The position numbers and the translations under genes are program-made. From assembly GCA_051879195.1 (NCBI GenBank), contig JBJELO010000287.1, positions 11,786 through 75,785 on the forward strand: a stretch of 64,000 nucleotides of DNA, written 5' to 3'. Numbering within the stretch: position 1 is the stretch's first letter; every line of letters begins with the position of its first letter. The stretch is from TWA4 sp051879195 (GTDB lineage: Bacteria > Bacillota > Clostridia > Lachnospirales > Lachnospiraceae). Positions 8,014 through 17,000 of the stretch are shown here, in pieces. A model generated the notes under the pieces. It was given only the letters and a program-made list of their open reading frames with translations. It did no database searches and had not been told where the DNA came from.

Positions 8014-9784
8014 CGTCATCACCTCCCATGATCATACTGCTCAGCGGATTTCCCGGAGGTACAATGGGCAGTACATTTTCCTCCGGTTCGATCAGAAATT
8101 CAATCACCGTGGGAACTCCCGGTGTGTTCTTTGCTTCTTCCAGTGCAGCCTTGATTTCTTCCCGCTTTGTTACGCGGATTGCCTTTGCTCCATAGCTTTC
8201 AGCCAGACGGATAAAATCCGGTGTATATGCCGGGCAGCGGGAAGACGGTGTACTGCAGGCGGCCGGGCAGCTCTTGCGACGGCGCAGGCAGGTGCAGGAA
8301 TACCGCCTGTCAAAAAACATCTCCTGCCACTGACGGACATTTCCCAGATATCCGTTGTTGAGAATACAGATAATCACAGGCAGTTCATAGACAACGGCCG
8401 TTGCCATCTCCTGAATGTTCATCTGAATTCCGCCGTCACCGCAGATGGCAATCACATCCCTGTCCGGATTCCCCAGTTTTGCGCCGAGAGCCGCCGGCAG
8501 ACCGTATCCCATGGTGCCGAGACCGCCTGAGGTCAGCATCTGTTTTTCCTCCGATAATTCAAGAAACTGCGTCGCCCACAGCTGATTCTGCCCCACATCG
8601 GTTGTAATCACCGCCCGTTCAAAGATCCGGTTGATTTCTCCCATCACTGCCTGCGGTGTAACTCCCGTTTTCCCTGCTTCTGACAGTATCTTCCCTGTTT
8701 CTGAATGTACCGTTTCCGAAACAGCCAGAGGATGCTCTTTTTTCCATAAATCAATCTGATTCCTCCAGTCTTCGCAGTCACAGACGAAAGCATTTTCCAA
8801 CAGAACCTGAACCGCATTTTCTGCATCGGCAACGATCGGGATATCCACCTCAATATTTCTGGAAATGGAGGCCGGATCAATATCAACATGTATAATTACT
8901 GCATCTTTTGCAAATTCGCTGACTTTTCCGGTAATCCGGTCATTGAAGCGGACACCGATGGAAAACAGTACATCACACCGGCTGATGGCGGTGTTGGCAG
9001 CGTAACTGCCGTGAATTCCCAGATTCCCTACGTACAGGGGATGGTCAGTGGGTACTGTTCCCTTTCCCATGATTGTGGTAACGGCCGGTATTCCTGTTTT
9101 TTCCATAAGAGCGGTCATCTCACGCCCGGCATGCGCAATCTTTACACCGCCGCCCAGGAGAAAGACAGGCCGCTTCGCCCGTTTCAGACATTCCAGAGAT
9201 TTCCCGATCTGCCCCATATGAACGCGGGTGTTGGGCTTGTAGCCCCGTATTTCAACCTGCTTTGGATAACAGTCGCTGCCCGGTTCCTGCTGAATATCCT
9301 TCGGCAGATCCACAACAACTACTCCCGGTTTTCCGGTCCGGGCAATATAAAATGCTTTTTTAATCACGGCAGCCAGATTCTCTCTTCTGCGGACGGTAAC
9401 AGCATATTTGGTAATGCTTCTTGTGATTCCCACAATATCCACTTCCTGAAAAGCATCGTTGCCGATCAGACCGGTAGGAACCTGTCCGGTAAAACATACC
9501 ATCGGTACGCTGTCATAATTGGCCGTGGCAATTCCTGTTACAAGATTCGTTGCACCCGGCCCGCTGGTAACAAGGCAGACCCCCACTTTCCCCGTTGACC
9601 GTGCATAGCCGTCTGCAGCATGCACAAGTCCCTGCTCGTGCCGCGGGAGAACAACGCGAAGCCCGGACACACCGTAAAGGGCATTAAATAAATCAATGGC
9701 CTGGCCGCCGGGATAGGCAAACAGTGTATCAACCTGTTCGGCCAGCAATGCTTTTACAAACAATTCAGCCCCTGTAATCTGCAT
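7973..9784 (-). CDS. ilvB: Acetolactate synthase large (catalytic) subunit
   Basis: Thiamine-diphosphate enzyme of 603 residues that condenses pyruvate to acetolactate, or pyruvate and 2-ketobutyrate to acetohydroxybutyrate. The start at 9784 (MQITGAELFVKALL) follows AAGGAGGGG. Visible landmarks are the catalytic glutamate region LPRHEQGLVHAADGYAR, the FAD/central domain, and the ThDP-Mg motif GDGGIQMNIQEMATA...ICILNNGYLGNVRQWQ. After RQWQEMFFDRRYS there is a Cys-rich insertion of about 23 residues (CTCLRRRKSCPAACSTPSSR-C) before the usual PDFIRLAESYGAK. E. coli IlvB has no such segment at this point; I believe related clostridial enzymes have one. No T-box or leucine leader peptide was found upstream. 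Confidence 0.95.
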   Translation of the reverse strand: MQITGAELFVKALLAEQVDTLFAYPGGQAIDLFNALYGVSGLRVVLPRHEQGLVHAADGYARSTGKVGVCLVTSGPGATNLVTGIATANYDSVPMVCFTGQVPTGLIGNDAFQEVDIVGITRSITKYAVTVRRRENLAAVIKKAFYIARTGKPGVVVVDLPKDIQQEPGSDCYPKQVEIRGYKPNTRVHMGQIGKSLECLKRAKRPVFLLGGGVKIAHAGREMTALMEKTGIPAVTTIMGKGTVPTDHPLYVGNLGIHGSYAANTAISRCDVLFSIGVRFNDRITGKVSEFAKDAVIIHVDIDPASISRNIEVDIPIVADAENAVQVLLENAFVCDCEDWRNQIDLWKKEHPLAVSETVHSETGKILSEAGKTGVTPQAVMGEINRIFERAVITTDVGQNQLWATQFLELSEEKQMLTSGGLGTMGYGLPAALGAKLGNPDRDVIAICGDGGIQMNIQEMATAVVYELPVIICILNNGYLGNVRQWQEMFFDRRYSCTCLRRRKSCPAACSTPSSRCPAYTPDFIRLAESYGAKAIRVTKREEIKAALEEAKNTPGVPTVIEFLIEPEENVLPIVPPGNPLSSMIMGGDDDDEKTMDQPVCGE

Positions 9785-9844
9785 AGCAATCCCCTCCTTT
9801 TTCTGTTGAATGCGTGTACTTGCTTGCATATGGTGTTTTTTAAT

Positions 9845-9870
9845 ACGGTACCATCCTGTGACAGTACCGT
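9845..9870. promoter_or_regulatory. Inverted repeat upstream of ilvB
   Basis: ACGGTAC (9845-9851) and GTACCGT (9864-9870) form a perfect 7-bp dyad about 60 bases before the ilvB start. No U-run follows on either strand, so it looks more like an operator or leader hairpin than a terminator. Confidence 0.35.
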
Positions 9871-9931
9871 GTTAATAAAATAGATTGAATCGATATCCCC
9901 GTCTGATCGTTTCTCTGTCTCAGACTTTATT

Positions 9932-10513
9932 TCAGCTTTCCTGTGGGATTCCCTGTATAAATGTCTGAACCGACTGTTTGATATACTGCTCCCGGGTAAC
10001 CGGGGACAAATTGCCTTCAAAAGATGCACTCAGGAACGTAAAACCGAATGTACTGGAAAAAATGGTCAGCGCAAGGCACTCAAAATCAAGATGGGGCAGT
10101 TTTCCGCGGCGCTCCATTTCTTCAAAATATTCAATCAGGGAAGATAAAAATGCCTGCGGTACCTTCATCACCAGCGGCGCAGCCTCCTCATAAAGCTGAG
10201 GGGCTCTCAGTCCGATGGACAGCTTTACAAAATCCGGCGTAATCCGGTTCATATATTCGGTCATGAACATCTCCAGATCGGGAGCCAGCTCCCATCTGAC
10301 ATCCTGAAAAACCTCCGGGGTCAGATTACCGCGCCATTTTTCCTGTTCAATACCGTTTAACACGATATCCTTTTTGCTGTTGAACTTGCGAAACAGCGTA
10401 CATTCATTCACTCCCGCAGACCTGGCAATATCTTTCGTTGTCATGGCAACATATCCCTTGTCCCTCACGAGAGCCATAGCCGCATCGATGATCTTCTGGC
10501 TGGTTTCATCCAT
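9932..10513 (-). CDS. TetR/AcrR-family transcriptional regulator
   Basis: A 193-residue regulator starting at the ATG at 10513, behind GGGAGGAAG. The N-terminal helix-turn-helix reads IIDAAMALVRDKGYVAMTTKDIARSAGVNECTLFRKFNSKKDIV, a textbook TetR DNA-binding domain. The C-terminal ligand-binding domain (about 60-193) is all helical and not informative about ligand. It lies 84 bases after a flavodoxin gene in the same direction, and the 16-bp palindrome at 11092-11107 in front of the flavodoxin gene is a plausible operator. It probably represses its own transcript together with the flavodoxin. Confidence 0.88.
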   Translation of the reverse strand: MDETSQKIIDAAMALVRDKGYVAMTTKDIARSAGVNECTLFRKFNSKKDIVLNGIEQEKWRGNLTPEVFQDVRWELAPDLEMFMTEYMNRITPDFVKLSIGLRAPQLYEEAAPLVMKVPQAFLSSLIEYFEEMERRGKLPHLDFECLALTIFSSTFGFTFLSASFEGNLSPVTREQYIKQSVQTFIQGIPQES

Positions 10514-10597
10514 CCCCACTTCCTCCCATCTGCAATGCAAGTGTTCACTCTCATTATATGCATTTTGCCTGCAGATGTCAAGCAAACAGTGGACCGT

Positions 10598-11077
10598 TTA
10601 CCGGATCGCTCCGACAATCCATTCATTCACTTTTTTCTTTGCCTCCGCGATACCGTTTTTAATGGGGTAAACCAGATCCATTTTCGAAACAATGGTATTG
10701 CCTTCCAGTGTTTTTTCAAAATCGTTCCAGGTATGCCGCATGTTTCCGCCGTTGCACACCAGAAGATAAATATTTTTCCCTGAAATTCTGTTATCACTTA
10801 AAAACGTATTGACAGCCGGTGCGTATGTTCCGAACCAGCAGGGCGTTCCGATAATGATATTGTCGTATGCATTCAGGTCAATTCTGTAAGATTCCAGTTC
10901 CGGTTTCTTTTTCATATAAACCTGCATACCGCCCCACATAAAACGAAACATGCTTTTTGTGGGCTTTTCATCTTTAACGGTCAGCTTCAGAACATCGGCA
11001 TCGATCACCTGCTGCATACCTTTTACGAGTTCCTCTGTATTTCCCTCATAGGAATAATAAACGATTAGATTTTTCAT
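10598..11077 (-). CDS. Flavodoxin family protein
   Basis: A 159-residue flavodoxin-like protein. The N-terminus LIVYYSYEGNTEELV is the phosphate-binding loop for FMN. IIGTPCWFGTYAPAVNTFL and LVCNGGNMRHTWNDFEKTL are the regions that flank the isoalloxazine ring in this fold. It presumably acts as a cytoplasmic electron carrier or small flavoprotein oxidoreductase. The start at 11077 follows CAGGAGG. It appears to be the first gene of a flavodoxin-TetR unit and to be controlled by dyads in its promoter. Confidence 0.87.
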   Translation of the reverse strand: MKNLIVYYSYEGNTEELVKGMQQVIDADVLKLTVKDEKPTKSMFRFMWGGMQVYMKKKPELESYRIDLNAYDNIIIGTPCWFGTYAPAVNTFLSDNRISGKNIYLLVCNGGNMRHTWNDFEKTLEGNTIVSKMDLVYPIKNGIAEAKKKVNEWIVGAIR

Positions 11078-11091
11078 GAATGAAACCTCCT

Positions 11092-11116
11092 GTTTAAATG
11101 TTTAAACGGATTATAT
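11092..11116 (-). promoter_or_regulatory. Promoter -10 and palindromic operator of the flavodoxin-tetR unit
   Basis: A perfect minus-strand TATAAT lies at 11111-11116. Immediately downstream, GTTTAAA-TG-TTTAAAC (11092-11107) is a 16-bp palindrome, well placed for a repressor that blocks initiation. The adjacent TetR gene is the obvious candidate repressor. Confidence 0.55.
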
Positions 11117-11130
11117 CACAAAAAAATCCG

Positions 11131-11171
11131 GATAAACCATTCGTAAAGAAAATCGAGACGAATGGTTTATC
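11131..11171. promoter_or_regulatory. 14-bp inverted repeat upstream of the flavodoxin promoter
   Basis: GATAAACCATTCGT (11131-11144) and its exact complement (11158-11171) are separated by 13 bases. They lie where the -35 region and upstream DNA of the flavodoxin promoter would be, and about 50 bases upstream of the divergent YbaK promoter region. It could be a second operator, or a hairpin if transcribed. Confidence 0.45.
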
Positions 11172-11307
11172 AAAGGTTCCCTGTTTTCTGCAAAATAACC
11201 ATGGATTCTTTCCACGTTGTATATTATAATCAATATGCTGCTGATCCCGGCTGCCTGCCGGGTGCGCTTCAGTCTGAAAAAGTTATATTACCAGGGAGGA
11301 ATTTGTA

Positions 11308-11778
11308 ATGGCAATTGAAAAAGTAAAAGAATATTTTAAAAATTACGATATGGAAGACCGGATTCAGGAATTTGATGTTTCCAGCGCCACAGTGGAGCTG
11401 GCAGCGGAAGCACTGCACTGCGAGCCCTGCAGAATCGCGAAGACACTTTCTTTTATGGCAAAGGATCAGCCGATTCTGATCGTAGCCGCCGGTGATGCGA
11501 AGATCGACAATCCGAAATATAAAGCGCAGTTTGGAACAAAAGCCAAAATGCTTACCTGTGAAGAAGTGGAAACTCTGACCGGACATGCTGTGGGCGGTGT
11601 CTGTCCTTTTGCGGTAAACGATGGAGTAACCATCTATCTGGACGAAAGCCTGAAACGGTTTCAGACGGTATTTCCGGCTTGCGGAAGCAGCAGCAGCGCC
11701 ATTGAGCTGACCATTGAGGAACTGGAAAAATATTCCGGATATACTGCGTGGATCGACGTGTGCAAAGGGTGGCAGTAA
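11308..11778 (+). CDS. YbaK/EbsC-family aminoacyl-tRNA deacylase
   Basis: A 156-residue single-domain protein of the YbaK/ProX superfamily, which hydrolyses mischarged aminoacyl-tRNA in trans (for example Cys-tRNAPro). Landmarks are the conserved lysine in RIAKTLSFMA, the GDAKIDNPKYKAQFG loop, and the GHAVGGVCPF motif followed by YLDESLKRFQTVFPACGS. The start has GGGAGGAATTTGTA upstream. A TATAAT at 11225-11230 is a likely -10 element. It is a stand-alone gene on the plus strand, convergent with the amidohydrolase. Exact amino-acid specificity cannot be told. Confidence 0.9.
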   Translation: MAIEKVKEYFKNYDMEDRIQEFDVSSATVELAAEALHCEPCRIAKTLSFMAKDQPILIVAAGDAKIDNPKYKAQFGTKAKMLTCEEVETLTGHAVGGVCPFAVNDGVTIYLDESLKRFQTVFPACGSSSSAIELTIEELEKYSGYTAWIDVCKGWQ

Positions 11779-11835
11779 AAGCGGAAAGCATTTGTTTCTT
11801 TTCTGCTGAACGCAGACTGACGAACCGGAATTTCA

Positions 11836-11890
11836 AAAATACCTCCCGGACAGTTAAAGGCACAGTCCCATATCTGCCGGGAGGTATTTT
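11836..11890. terminator. Bidirectional terminator
   Basis: AAAATACCTCCCGG (11836-11849) pairs with CCGGGAGGTATTTT (11877-11890), a 14-bp stem with a 27-base loop and A/T runs at both ends. It sits between the convergent YbaK and amidohydrolase genes. Confidence 0.75.
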
Positions 11891-11911
11891 ATAAAAGTGT
11901 TAATGCATATA

Positions 11912-12985
11912 TCAGGAACAGATGATCTGCCAGAATGCCCTGACAGTCGGTTCCAGCAATTCATCAGGATATTCATAATGTTCCGTGTGAAGTGGTGCAT
12001 GTTCTGTCCCTGAACCAATTCCGAAAAATGCGCCGGTACAACGTTTCAGGTAATGCCCGAAATCTTCACTCCAGCGCATGGGCGTTTCCAGAAGCGTTCC
12101 GCCACAGGCTTTCAGAACCTTTTCGGCACATACCGCATCATTCTCTGTAGAAGGAAATACATCCTGCAGTGTATGTGTAAATTCCAGCCTGTACTGCAGG
12201 GCCAGTTCGCCGCTCCTTCGGAGTACATTCCGATACAGTTTTTCCAGATCCGCATCATGCTCTGCGCGCAAAGTCAGCCAGATCTGTGCATCCGCTGCCG
12301 CAGCGCCGAATGCCTTTTCTCCCATCTGCACACCGATAACCGTGCAAAGAACCATCCCTCTGTAGTCTCGCGATGCAGAAACATCCGACAATTCGCAGAG
12401 AAGATGTCCTACAGCCTCTGCCGGTGAAATCCCATTCTCCGGACAGGCAGCGTGGGTTGCTTTTCCTTTCAGAATCAGCGTCACTCCCCGGGAGGCACAG
12501 GCAAATGTTCCGGGGCGCGTAGTGACCTGTCCAAAAGGTATTCCCGGAAGATTGTGAGCCCCGTAAATTTCCCTCACATTTTCTTTGGTGAAAATTTCTG
12601 TACAGCCCGCAGCACCTTCCCCGGTTTCCTCCGCCGGCTGGAACAGCAGGAATACATCGCGTCCTGCCTGCTGTCCTTCCAGCAGAAGCGCCACGCCGCA
12701 TAAAGCCGCACTGTGCCCATCATGACCGCACAGATGGGCTGCACCTCCCTCCGGCAATGCCAGCGCATCATAATCGGCACGTAGAATCATCGCTGGCTTT
12801 CTTTTCTCTTTTTCCCGATGGGCAGCATAGAATCCATCACCGCAAAGCTGCAGCTCAAGATCCGTTTTTTCTGCAAGAAAATCCATCAGAATCCTCTTAG
12901 TTCTATATTCCTGACCTGAAATCTCCGGGCATGCATGAAGCATCTTCCGCAGTCTTTTTATCTCATCTACCAAATATTGATTCAT
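11912..12985 (-). CDS. M20-family amidohydrolase (N-acyl-amino-acid or peptidase type)
   Basis: A metallo-hydrolase of 357 residues if started at the ATG at 12985 (MNQYLVDEIKRL), the usual family N-terminus. Family motifs are HACPEISGQEY, ADYDAL, LCGHDGHSAA (metal ligands), FQPAEETGEGAAG (catalytic Glu), GAHN, and a C-terminal SEDFGHYL...HTEHYEYPDE carrying the last metal ligand. Likely substrates are N-acetyl amino acids or diaminopimelate derivatives, or aminobenzoyl-glutamate-like compounds. There is no ribosome site before 12985. Instead a terminator-like hairpin (12990-13032) ends right at the start codon, so expression may depend on readthrough from the upstream genes. A longer frame to 13075 would overlap the preceding small gene. 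Confidence 0.85.
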   Translation of the reverse strand: MNQYLVDEIKRLRKMLHACPEISGQEYRTKRILMDFLAEKTDLELQLCGDGFYAAHREKEKRKPAMILRADYDALALPEGGAAHLCGHDGHSAALCGVALLLEGQQAGRDVFLLFQPAEETGEGAAGCTEIFTKENVREIYGAHNLPGIPFGQVTTRPGTFACASRGVTLILKGKATHAACPENGISPAEAVGHLLCELSDVSASRDYRGMVLCTVIGVQMGEKAFGAAAADAQIWLTLRAEHDADLEKLYRNVLRRSGELALQYRLEFTHTLQDVFPSTENDAVCAEKVLKACGGTLLETPMRWSEDFGHYLKRCTGAFFGIGSGTEHAPLHTEHYEYPDELLEPTVRAFWQIICS

Positions 12986-12989
12986 CTTA

Positions 12990-13032
12990 AAAACCGAAAG
13001 CCGGCCACTGATCAGCTCCGGTGACCGGCTTT
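12990..13032 (-). terminator. Terminator/attenuator after the sigma/anti-sigma pair
   Basis: On the minus strand AAAGCCGGTCAC and GTGGCCGGCTTT form an 11-12 bp stem (12997-13008 with 13021-13032) followed by CGGTTTTT. The T-run ends four bases before the amidohydrolase ATG. Confidence 0.65.
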
Positions 13033-13046
13033 TTCCTTTTCTGCTT

Positions 13047-13235
13047 TTACTGTTTTCTTCGCTTTGTGATCTCATCCCGGACTCTTCTGTCCAGTTCTTC
13101 CGGTATCTTTATTTCATCATATATTTTCTTTGCTTCTTTCCAATCCGGCAAAGTGTCATCCAAATCTTCACGCCGTCCCGTTCTTCTGTTCAGCCGACCG
13201 GAGCGGGCGCAAATATCCTTTTTACGATCACTCAA
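13047..13235 (-). CDS. Short anti-sigma-like cytoplasmic peptide
   Basis: A 62-residue frame starting at a TTG at 13235 behind AAGGAGGATTTAGG, 22 bases after the sigma factor gene. Its C-terminal half, KEAKKIYDEIKIPEELDRRVRDEI, resembles the cytoplasmic N-terminal helix of RsiV-like anti-sigma factors that normally precedes a membrane helix and an extracytoplasmic sensor. Here the protein stops right after this helix, so it would be a soluble peptide. It is either a genuinely minimal anti-sigma protein or the remnant of a larger one. It is highly charged with no membrane segment. Confidence 0.55.
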   Translation of the reverse strand: MSDRKKDICARSGRLNRRTGRREDLDDTLPDWKEAKKIYDEIKIPEELDRRVRDEITKRRKQ

Positions 13236-13257
13236 CCTAAATCCTCCTTCTGAATAT

Positions 13258-13701
13258 CTACAGAATCTGAGGCAATTCCAATAAACATAAATCTACCTCC
13301 TGCAGTTCCATGCGCATAATCTGTGCGATTTCTTTCTGCACAAAATCCTCAAAATAACAGAGAATGAGTATGGTACGGTGTTTAAAATCCAGGCTTTTAA
13401 TTCGCTGCAGTATGTTGTCTTCTGATTCTTTTATTTCACTCTCTGCTCTGTCGATATTCGTGATTTTTTTTGTATTACGCTCCATATTCCGGCACTCATC
13501 TACCAAAATCCGGTAAAACCATATATTTACTGCCATATCGTCATGTAACGTATTACACCAGTCCAGGGCATGGCCTACGGAATTCCCAACCAGTTCCAGA
13601 GCCAGCTCCCGGTTATCTATATTTAAATATGCCAGACGGTAGAAATTATCTTTATTCTCCAGGATAAAAGCTACAATCCGATCATAAGATTTTTCTGTCA
13701 A
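13258..13701 (-). CDS. ECF-type sigma-70 family protein, possibly degenerate
   Basis: A 147-residue protein with a sigma region 2-like segment (FYRLAYLNIDNRELALELVGNS...WFYRILVDECRN, about 20-73) and a region 4-like segment (IKSLDFKHRTILILCYFEDFVQKEIAQIM, about 100-129). It most resembles the SigV group of extracytoplasmic-function sigma factors. The end is short: the expected DNA-recognition helix (usually basic, like T-V-K-S-R-L) is replaced by LQEVDLCLLELPQIL, which is acidic and hydrophobic. DNA binding at the -35 may therefore be lost or unusual. The start is TTG at 13701, and it overlaps the stop of an upstream small frame. Confidence 0.7.
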   Translation of the reverse strand: MTEKSYDRIVAFILENKDNFYRLAYLNIDNRELALELVGNSVGHALDWCNTLHDDMAVNIWFYRILVDECRNMERNTKKITNIDRAESEIKESEDNILQRIKSLDFKHRTILILCYFEDFVQKEIAQIMRMELQEVDLCLLELPQIL

Positions 13702-13889
13702 TTTACTACTCCTAATCTAATATTAATGCTTTTATATTTCCAAATCAATCCAGTCTCTGCATCATCCGATATTCTTACTGTTGCTGTGAGGAACCCCATT
13801 TCTTCATTTATTTCTCTCATATCAATCATAACCCGGTATTTCAGCTGCCCGTATCCGTTCCTCTTATGCTTCCTGACACTCGGAAGCAA
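13698..13889 (-). CDS. Small hypothetical protein upstream of the sigma factor
   Basis: A frame of up to 63 residues whose TGA overlaps the TTG start of the sigma gene (TTGA), which suggests coupled translation. The start is unclear: a TTG at 13889, or an ATG at 13829 reading MIDMREINEEMGFLTATVRI, neither with a convincing ribosome site. The C-terminal part looks like two beta strands. No family is recognised and it may be a remnant. Confidence 0.3.
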   Translation of the reverse strand: MLPSVRKHKRNGYGQLKYRVMIDMREINEEMGFLTATVRISDDAETGLIWKYKSINIRLGVVN

Positions 13890-13980
13890 TCATGCAGTCA
13901 TATCTATTATACGTTTACCATTATTTTTTGGCAATAGAAAAAACTGCTGAAATACATCATAATATTTTGGAATACATCAG

Positions 13981-14024
13981 TTCAGACTTCAGCCTGAGCA
14001 TCTTTATGCCGGCTGAAGTCTGAA
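13981..14024 (-). terminator. Hairpin after the alpha-mannosidase gene
   Basis: TTCAGACTTCAGCC (13981-13994) and GGCTGAAGTCTGAA (14011-14024) form a perfect 14-bp stem with a 16-base loop, starting seven bases past the mannosidase stop. There is no U-run, so termination efficiency is uncertain. Confidence 0.55.
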
Positions 14025-14031
14025 CTGCACT

Positions 14032-17000
14032 TTATTTTTCAAATTTTATTGTGCGTATTTCATAAGGTTTCATAGTAAACGAAATGGTCCCATCTTTGAT
14101 TTCCAGATTCTCCAGTACCTGATCTTCCAGCAGATTAATGACACTGGCTCCGGTGATTGCCGCATCAACCTTCATGGTAACTTTGCTTCGTCGATTGAAA
14201 CATTCGTAACATCTGACAATCAGGCTTTCATCGTCTTCGGCTTTTTTCACCGCTTCAATTACAACATTCGGCACATCCACGGAAATCAGAGATTTCACGG
14301 ATGCAGTTCCCTTTTCTGTTTTTTCCTGCTTCACCACTGCCCTGCAGGGGTTATTGAAGGCATATGCCTTTGCCACGGTGCCGCCGATGCGGAAATCACC
14401 GATGTGCGGGCAGAAAGAATAGGAGAACGTATGATGTCCCCGGTCCGCTTCCGGATTGGGATAAGTGGAACTTTTCAACATGGTCAGACCGATTACACTG
14501 TCATGGACGCTGTAACCGTATTTGCAGTCGTTCAGAACACTGATTCCGTAATTGTCCTCTGATACATCGAGCCATTTATGCGCACAGACCTCGAATTTTG
14601 CAAAATCCCAGGAAGTATTATAGTGCGTCGGACGTTTTACATTGCCGTACTGAATATCAAATACTGCTTCATTCGTATGGATATCAACCGGGAAATAATC
14701 TCTCAGCAAAACATGGTTCTCATGCCAGTCAATCTCATTTCTGATATCAAAGCGGTACTGATCGGGATAAAAATACAGGTACTGTACGATTTCAGAAGCG
14801 CCGTAAGGATGCACAACCCGGATACAGGCACGCACCGGTCCGTTTTCCGTCACACGGATTTCGGATGTCTGCTCCACTTCCCAGGACTTTTCCGTATAAT
14901 AGTGGTTGATGTCCCATGCGTCGTAATTATGCGGTCTGTCCTCATAGGTCATCAGTACATTACCCGCTTTTCCCGCCTGCAGAAGTTCACGATCGGCTTT
15001 TTTATCATAAATGCTGGTAAACTGCCCTTTTTCGTTGATCTCAATATGGAAATACGGCGTATCCACACGATGTTCCGTGATTGTAAATTCATATGTAATC
15101 TCTGCAGGTTTCACTGCACTATCTGCATTTTCTTTCTCTGCACTTTCCTTCTCTGCACCTCCCATGACCGGTTTCAGAACACGGTAACCATGGCCGGGTA
15201 CCTGATCGATCATGGCTATCAGGCCTTCCTTCGTCTGCTGAACAGGAAATCTTTTTCCATCTGCTTCCAGAGCTGTCATGTTCCGGTCACAGACAGCCGG
15301 TGACAGTGTAATCAGCGATACACAGGAACTGCTGCCGGGATTGAATACCACCACATCACCGCAGTCACCATCAATGGCAGCTGCCGCTGCTTCTGTCATC
15401 TGCCTGGTCAATTCTTCCGCCCGGGTGAGGATCTTTTCATATTCCTGCCACGATTCATCATAGACTTCCTTTATGGAGGAACCGGGAATGATATCGTGGA
15501 ACTGGTTTCTGAGGATCGTCTCCCAGCCCTCCCTGAGATCGCTTTCCGGATAGGGCGTACCGGCCAGCATCCCCGCAAGAACCGAGTAAAATTCCAGGTT
15601 TTCATAGGCAAATTCCGCTTTCCGGTTATACCGTTTATTTTTTGCCATCGTTGTGTAGGTTCCTCTGTGATATTCCAGATACAGTTCGCCCTTCCATTCC
15701 GGCAGATGACGGCTGCCCTTTACCTGTTTTTCCAGTTCATGGAAAAATTCCGTGGGAACACACTGTTTCGTTTTCGGAACTCCCGGAAGCCCTTCTGCAA
15801 GCCTGCGCTGGTTTTCCAGCATTTCCGCAGTCGGACCGCCGCCGCCGTCACCGTATCCGTAGCACATAAGAATATCGGGATTCAGATCTTTCTGGCTGTA
15901 CCTCTGCCAGCCTCCCATAACCTGGGACGGATTGAGCATTCCGTTGTAGGTTGTAAAATGCGCCGTTTCCGTCCCGCCTTCCACAGCAGGTGCGTTGTAA
16001 TCTCTGCAGGGTACGAAATGAGTCAGTACCTTTGTTCCATCGATTCCTTCCCACAGAAATGTATCATACGGCATCCTGTTAAACTCATTCCAGCTGATCT
16101 TCGTTGTCATAAAATATCTGATCCCGCACTGCTGCATGATCTGGGGCAATGCGGCAGAATATCCGAACACATCGGGCAGCCAGAGGATCTCACATTTCTT
16201 ATCAAATTCTTTCTGAAAAAAACGGCATCCGTACAGAAACTGGCGGACGAGAGATTCCCCTGAAGTCAGATTGCAGTCTGCTTCCACCCACATGCCGCCT
16301 TCCGGCTGCCATCTTCCTTCTTTGATTCGTTCCTTTACCTGCTCATAAATTTCAGGCGCGTTCTGCTTGACATACAGATATTCCTGGGGCTGTGAGTGCA
16401 TGAATCGATACTCCGGATAACGGCGCATCAGTTCCAGAACTGTGGAAAAGCTCCGCACTGTTTTATCCGCTGTTGTCTGCAGTGTCCACAACCAGGCAAG
16501 ATCAATATGTGTATGTCCGACTGTATAAACCATATGTCTGGAATCACCACAGCACTTGTCGTAATAGTTTTTCTGCAGATACGTTTCCGCATTTTCAATC
16601 GACCTGTAAAACCCGGCAGAATACGGTGCACGGAGGTCCACCAGATTCAGTGATTTATTCAATGCCTGAATCGTATCAATGTACGCGTCGGAATCCGCTT
16701 TCTGAAGACGTGCCGCCTCATAGGGAACTTTTATGTCCCAGTAATACCGGTACACCGGTTCGGCAGTTACTTTGATTTCCGAATCCAGCAGCAATGAAAA
16801 ATTATTGTCACCGGTAAATGCAGAGAGAAAGATACGGAATGTTTCACCGGCCCGGGCAGAATCAGTGAGAACTGTTTCTCTGTGATTTACATCGAAACCC
16901 TGTTTGACTGTACCGTTTACATACACCAGAAACTGGGGATTGACAGCATCCCATGCACCTTCCCGGCCGGTTCTCAGTTCATAAACCAGTTGTCGTCCAG

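Noticed and set aside
9785..9931. T-box leader or leucine attenuator before ilvB
   Set aside because: No T-box consensus (AGGGUGGNACCGCG), specifier loop or leader peptide is visible in the 147-base region.
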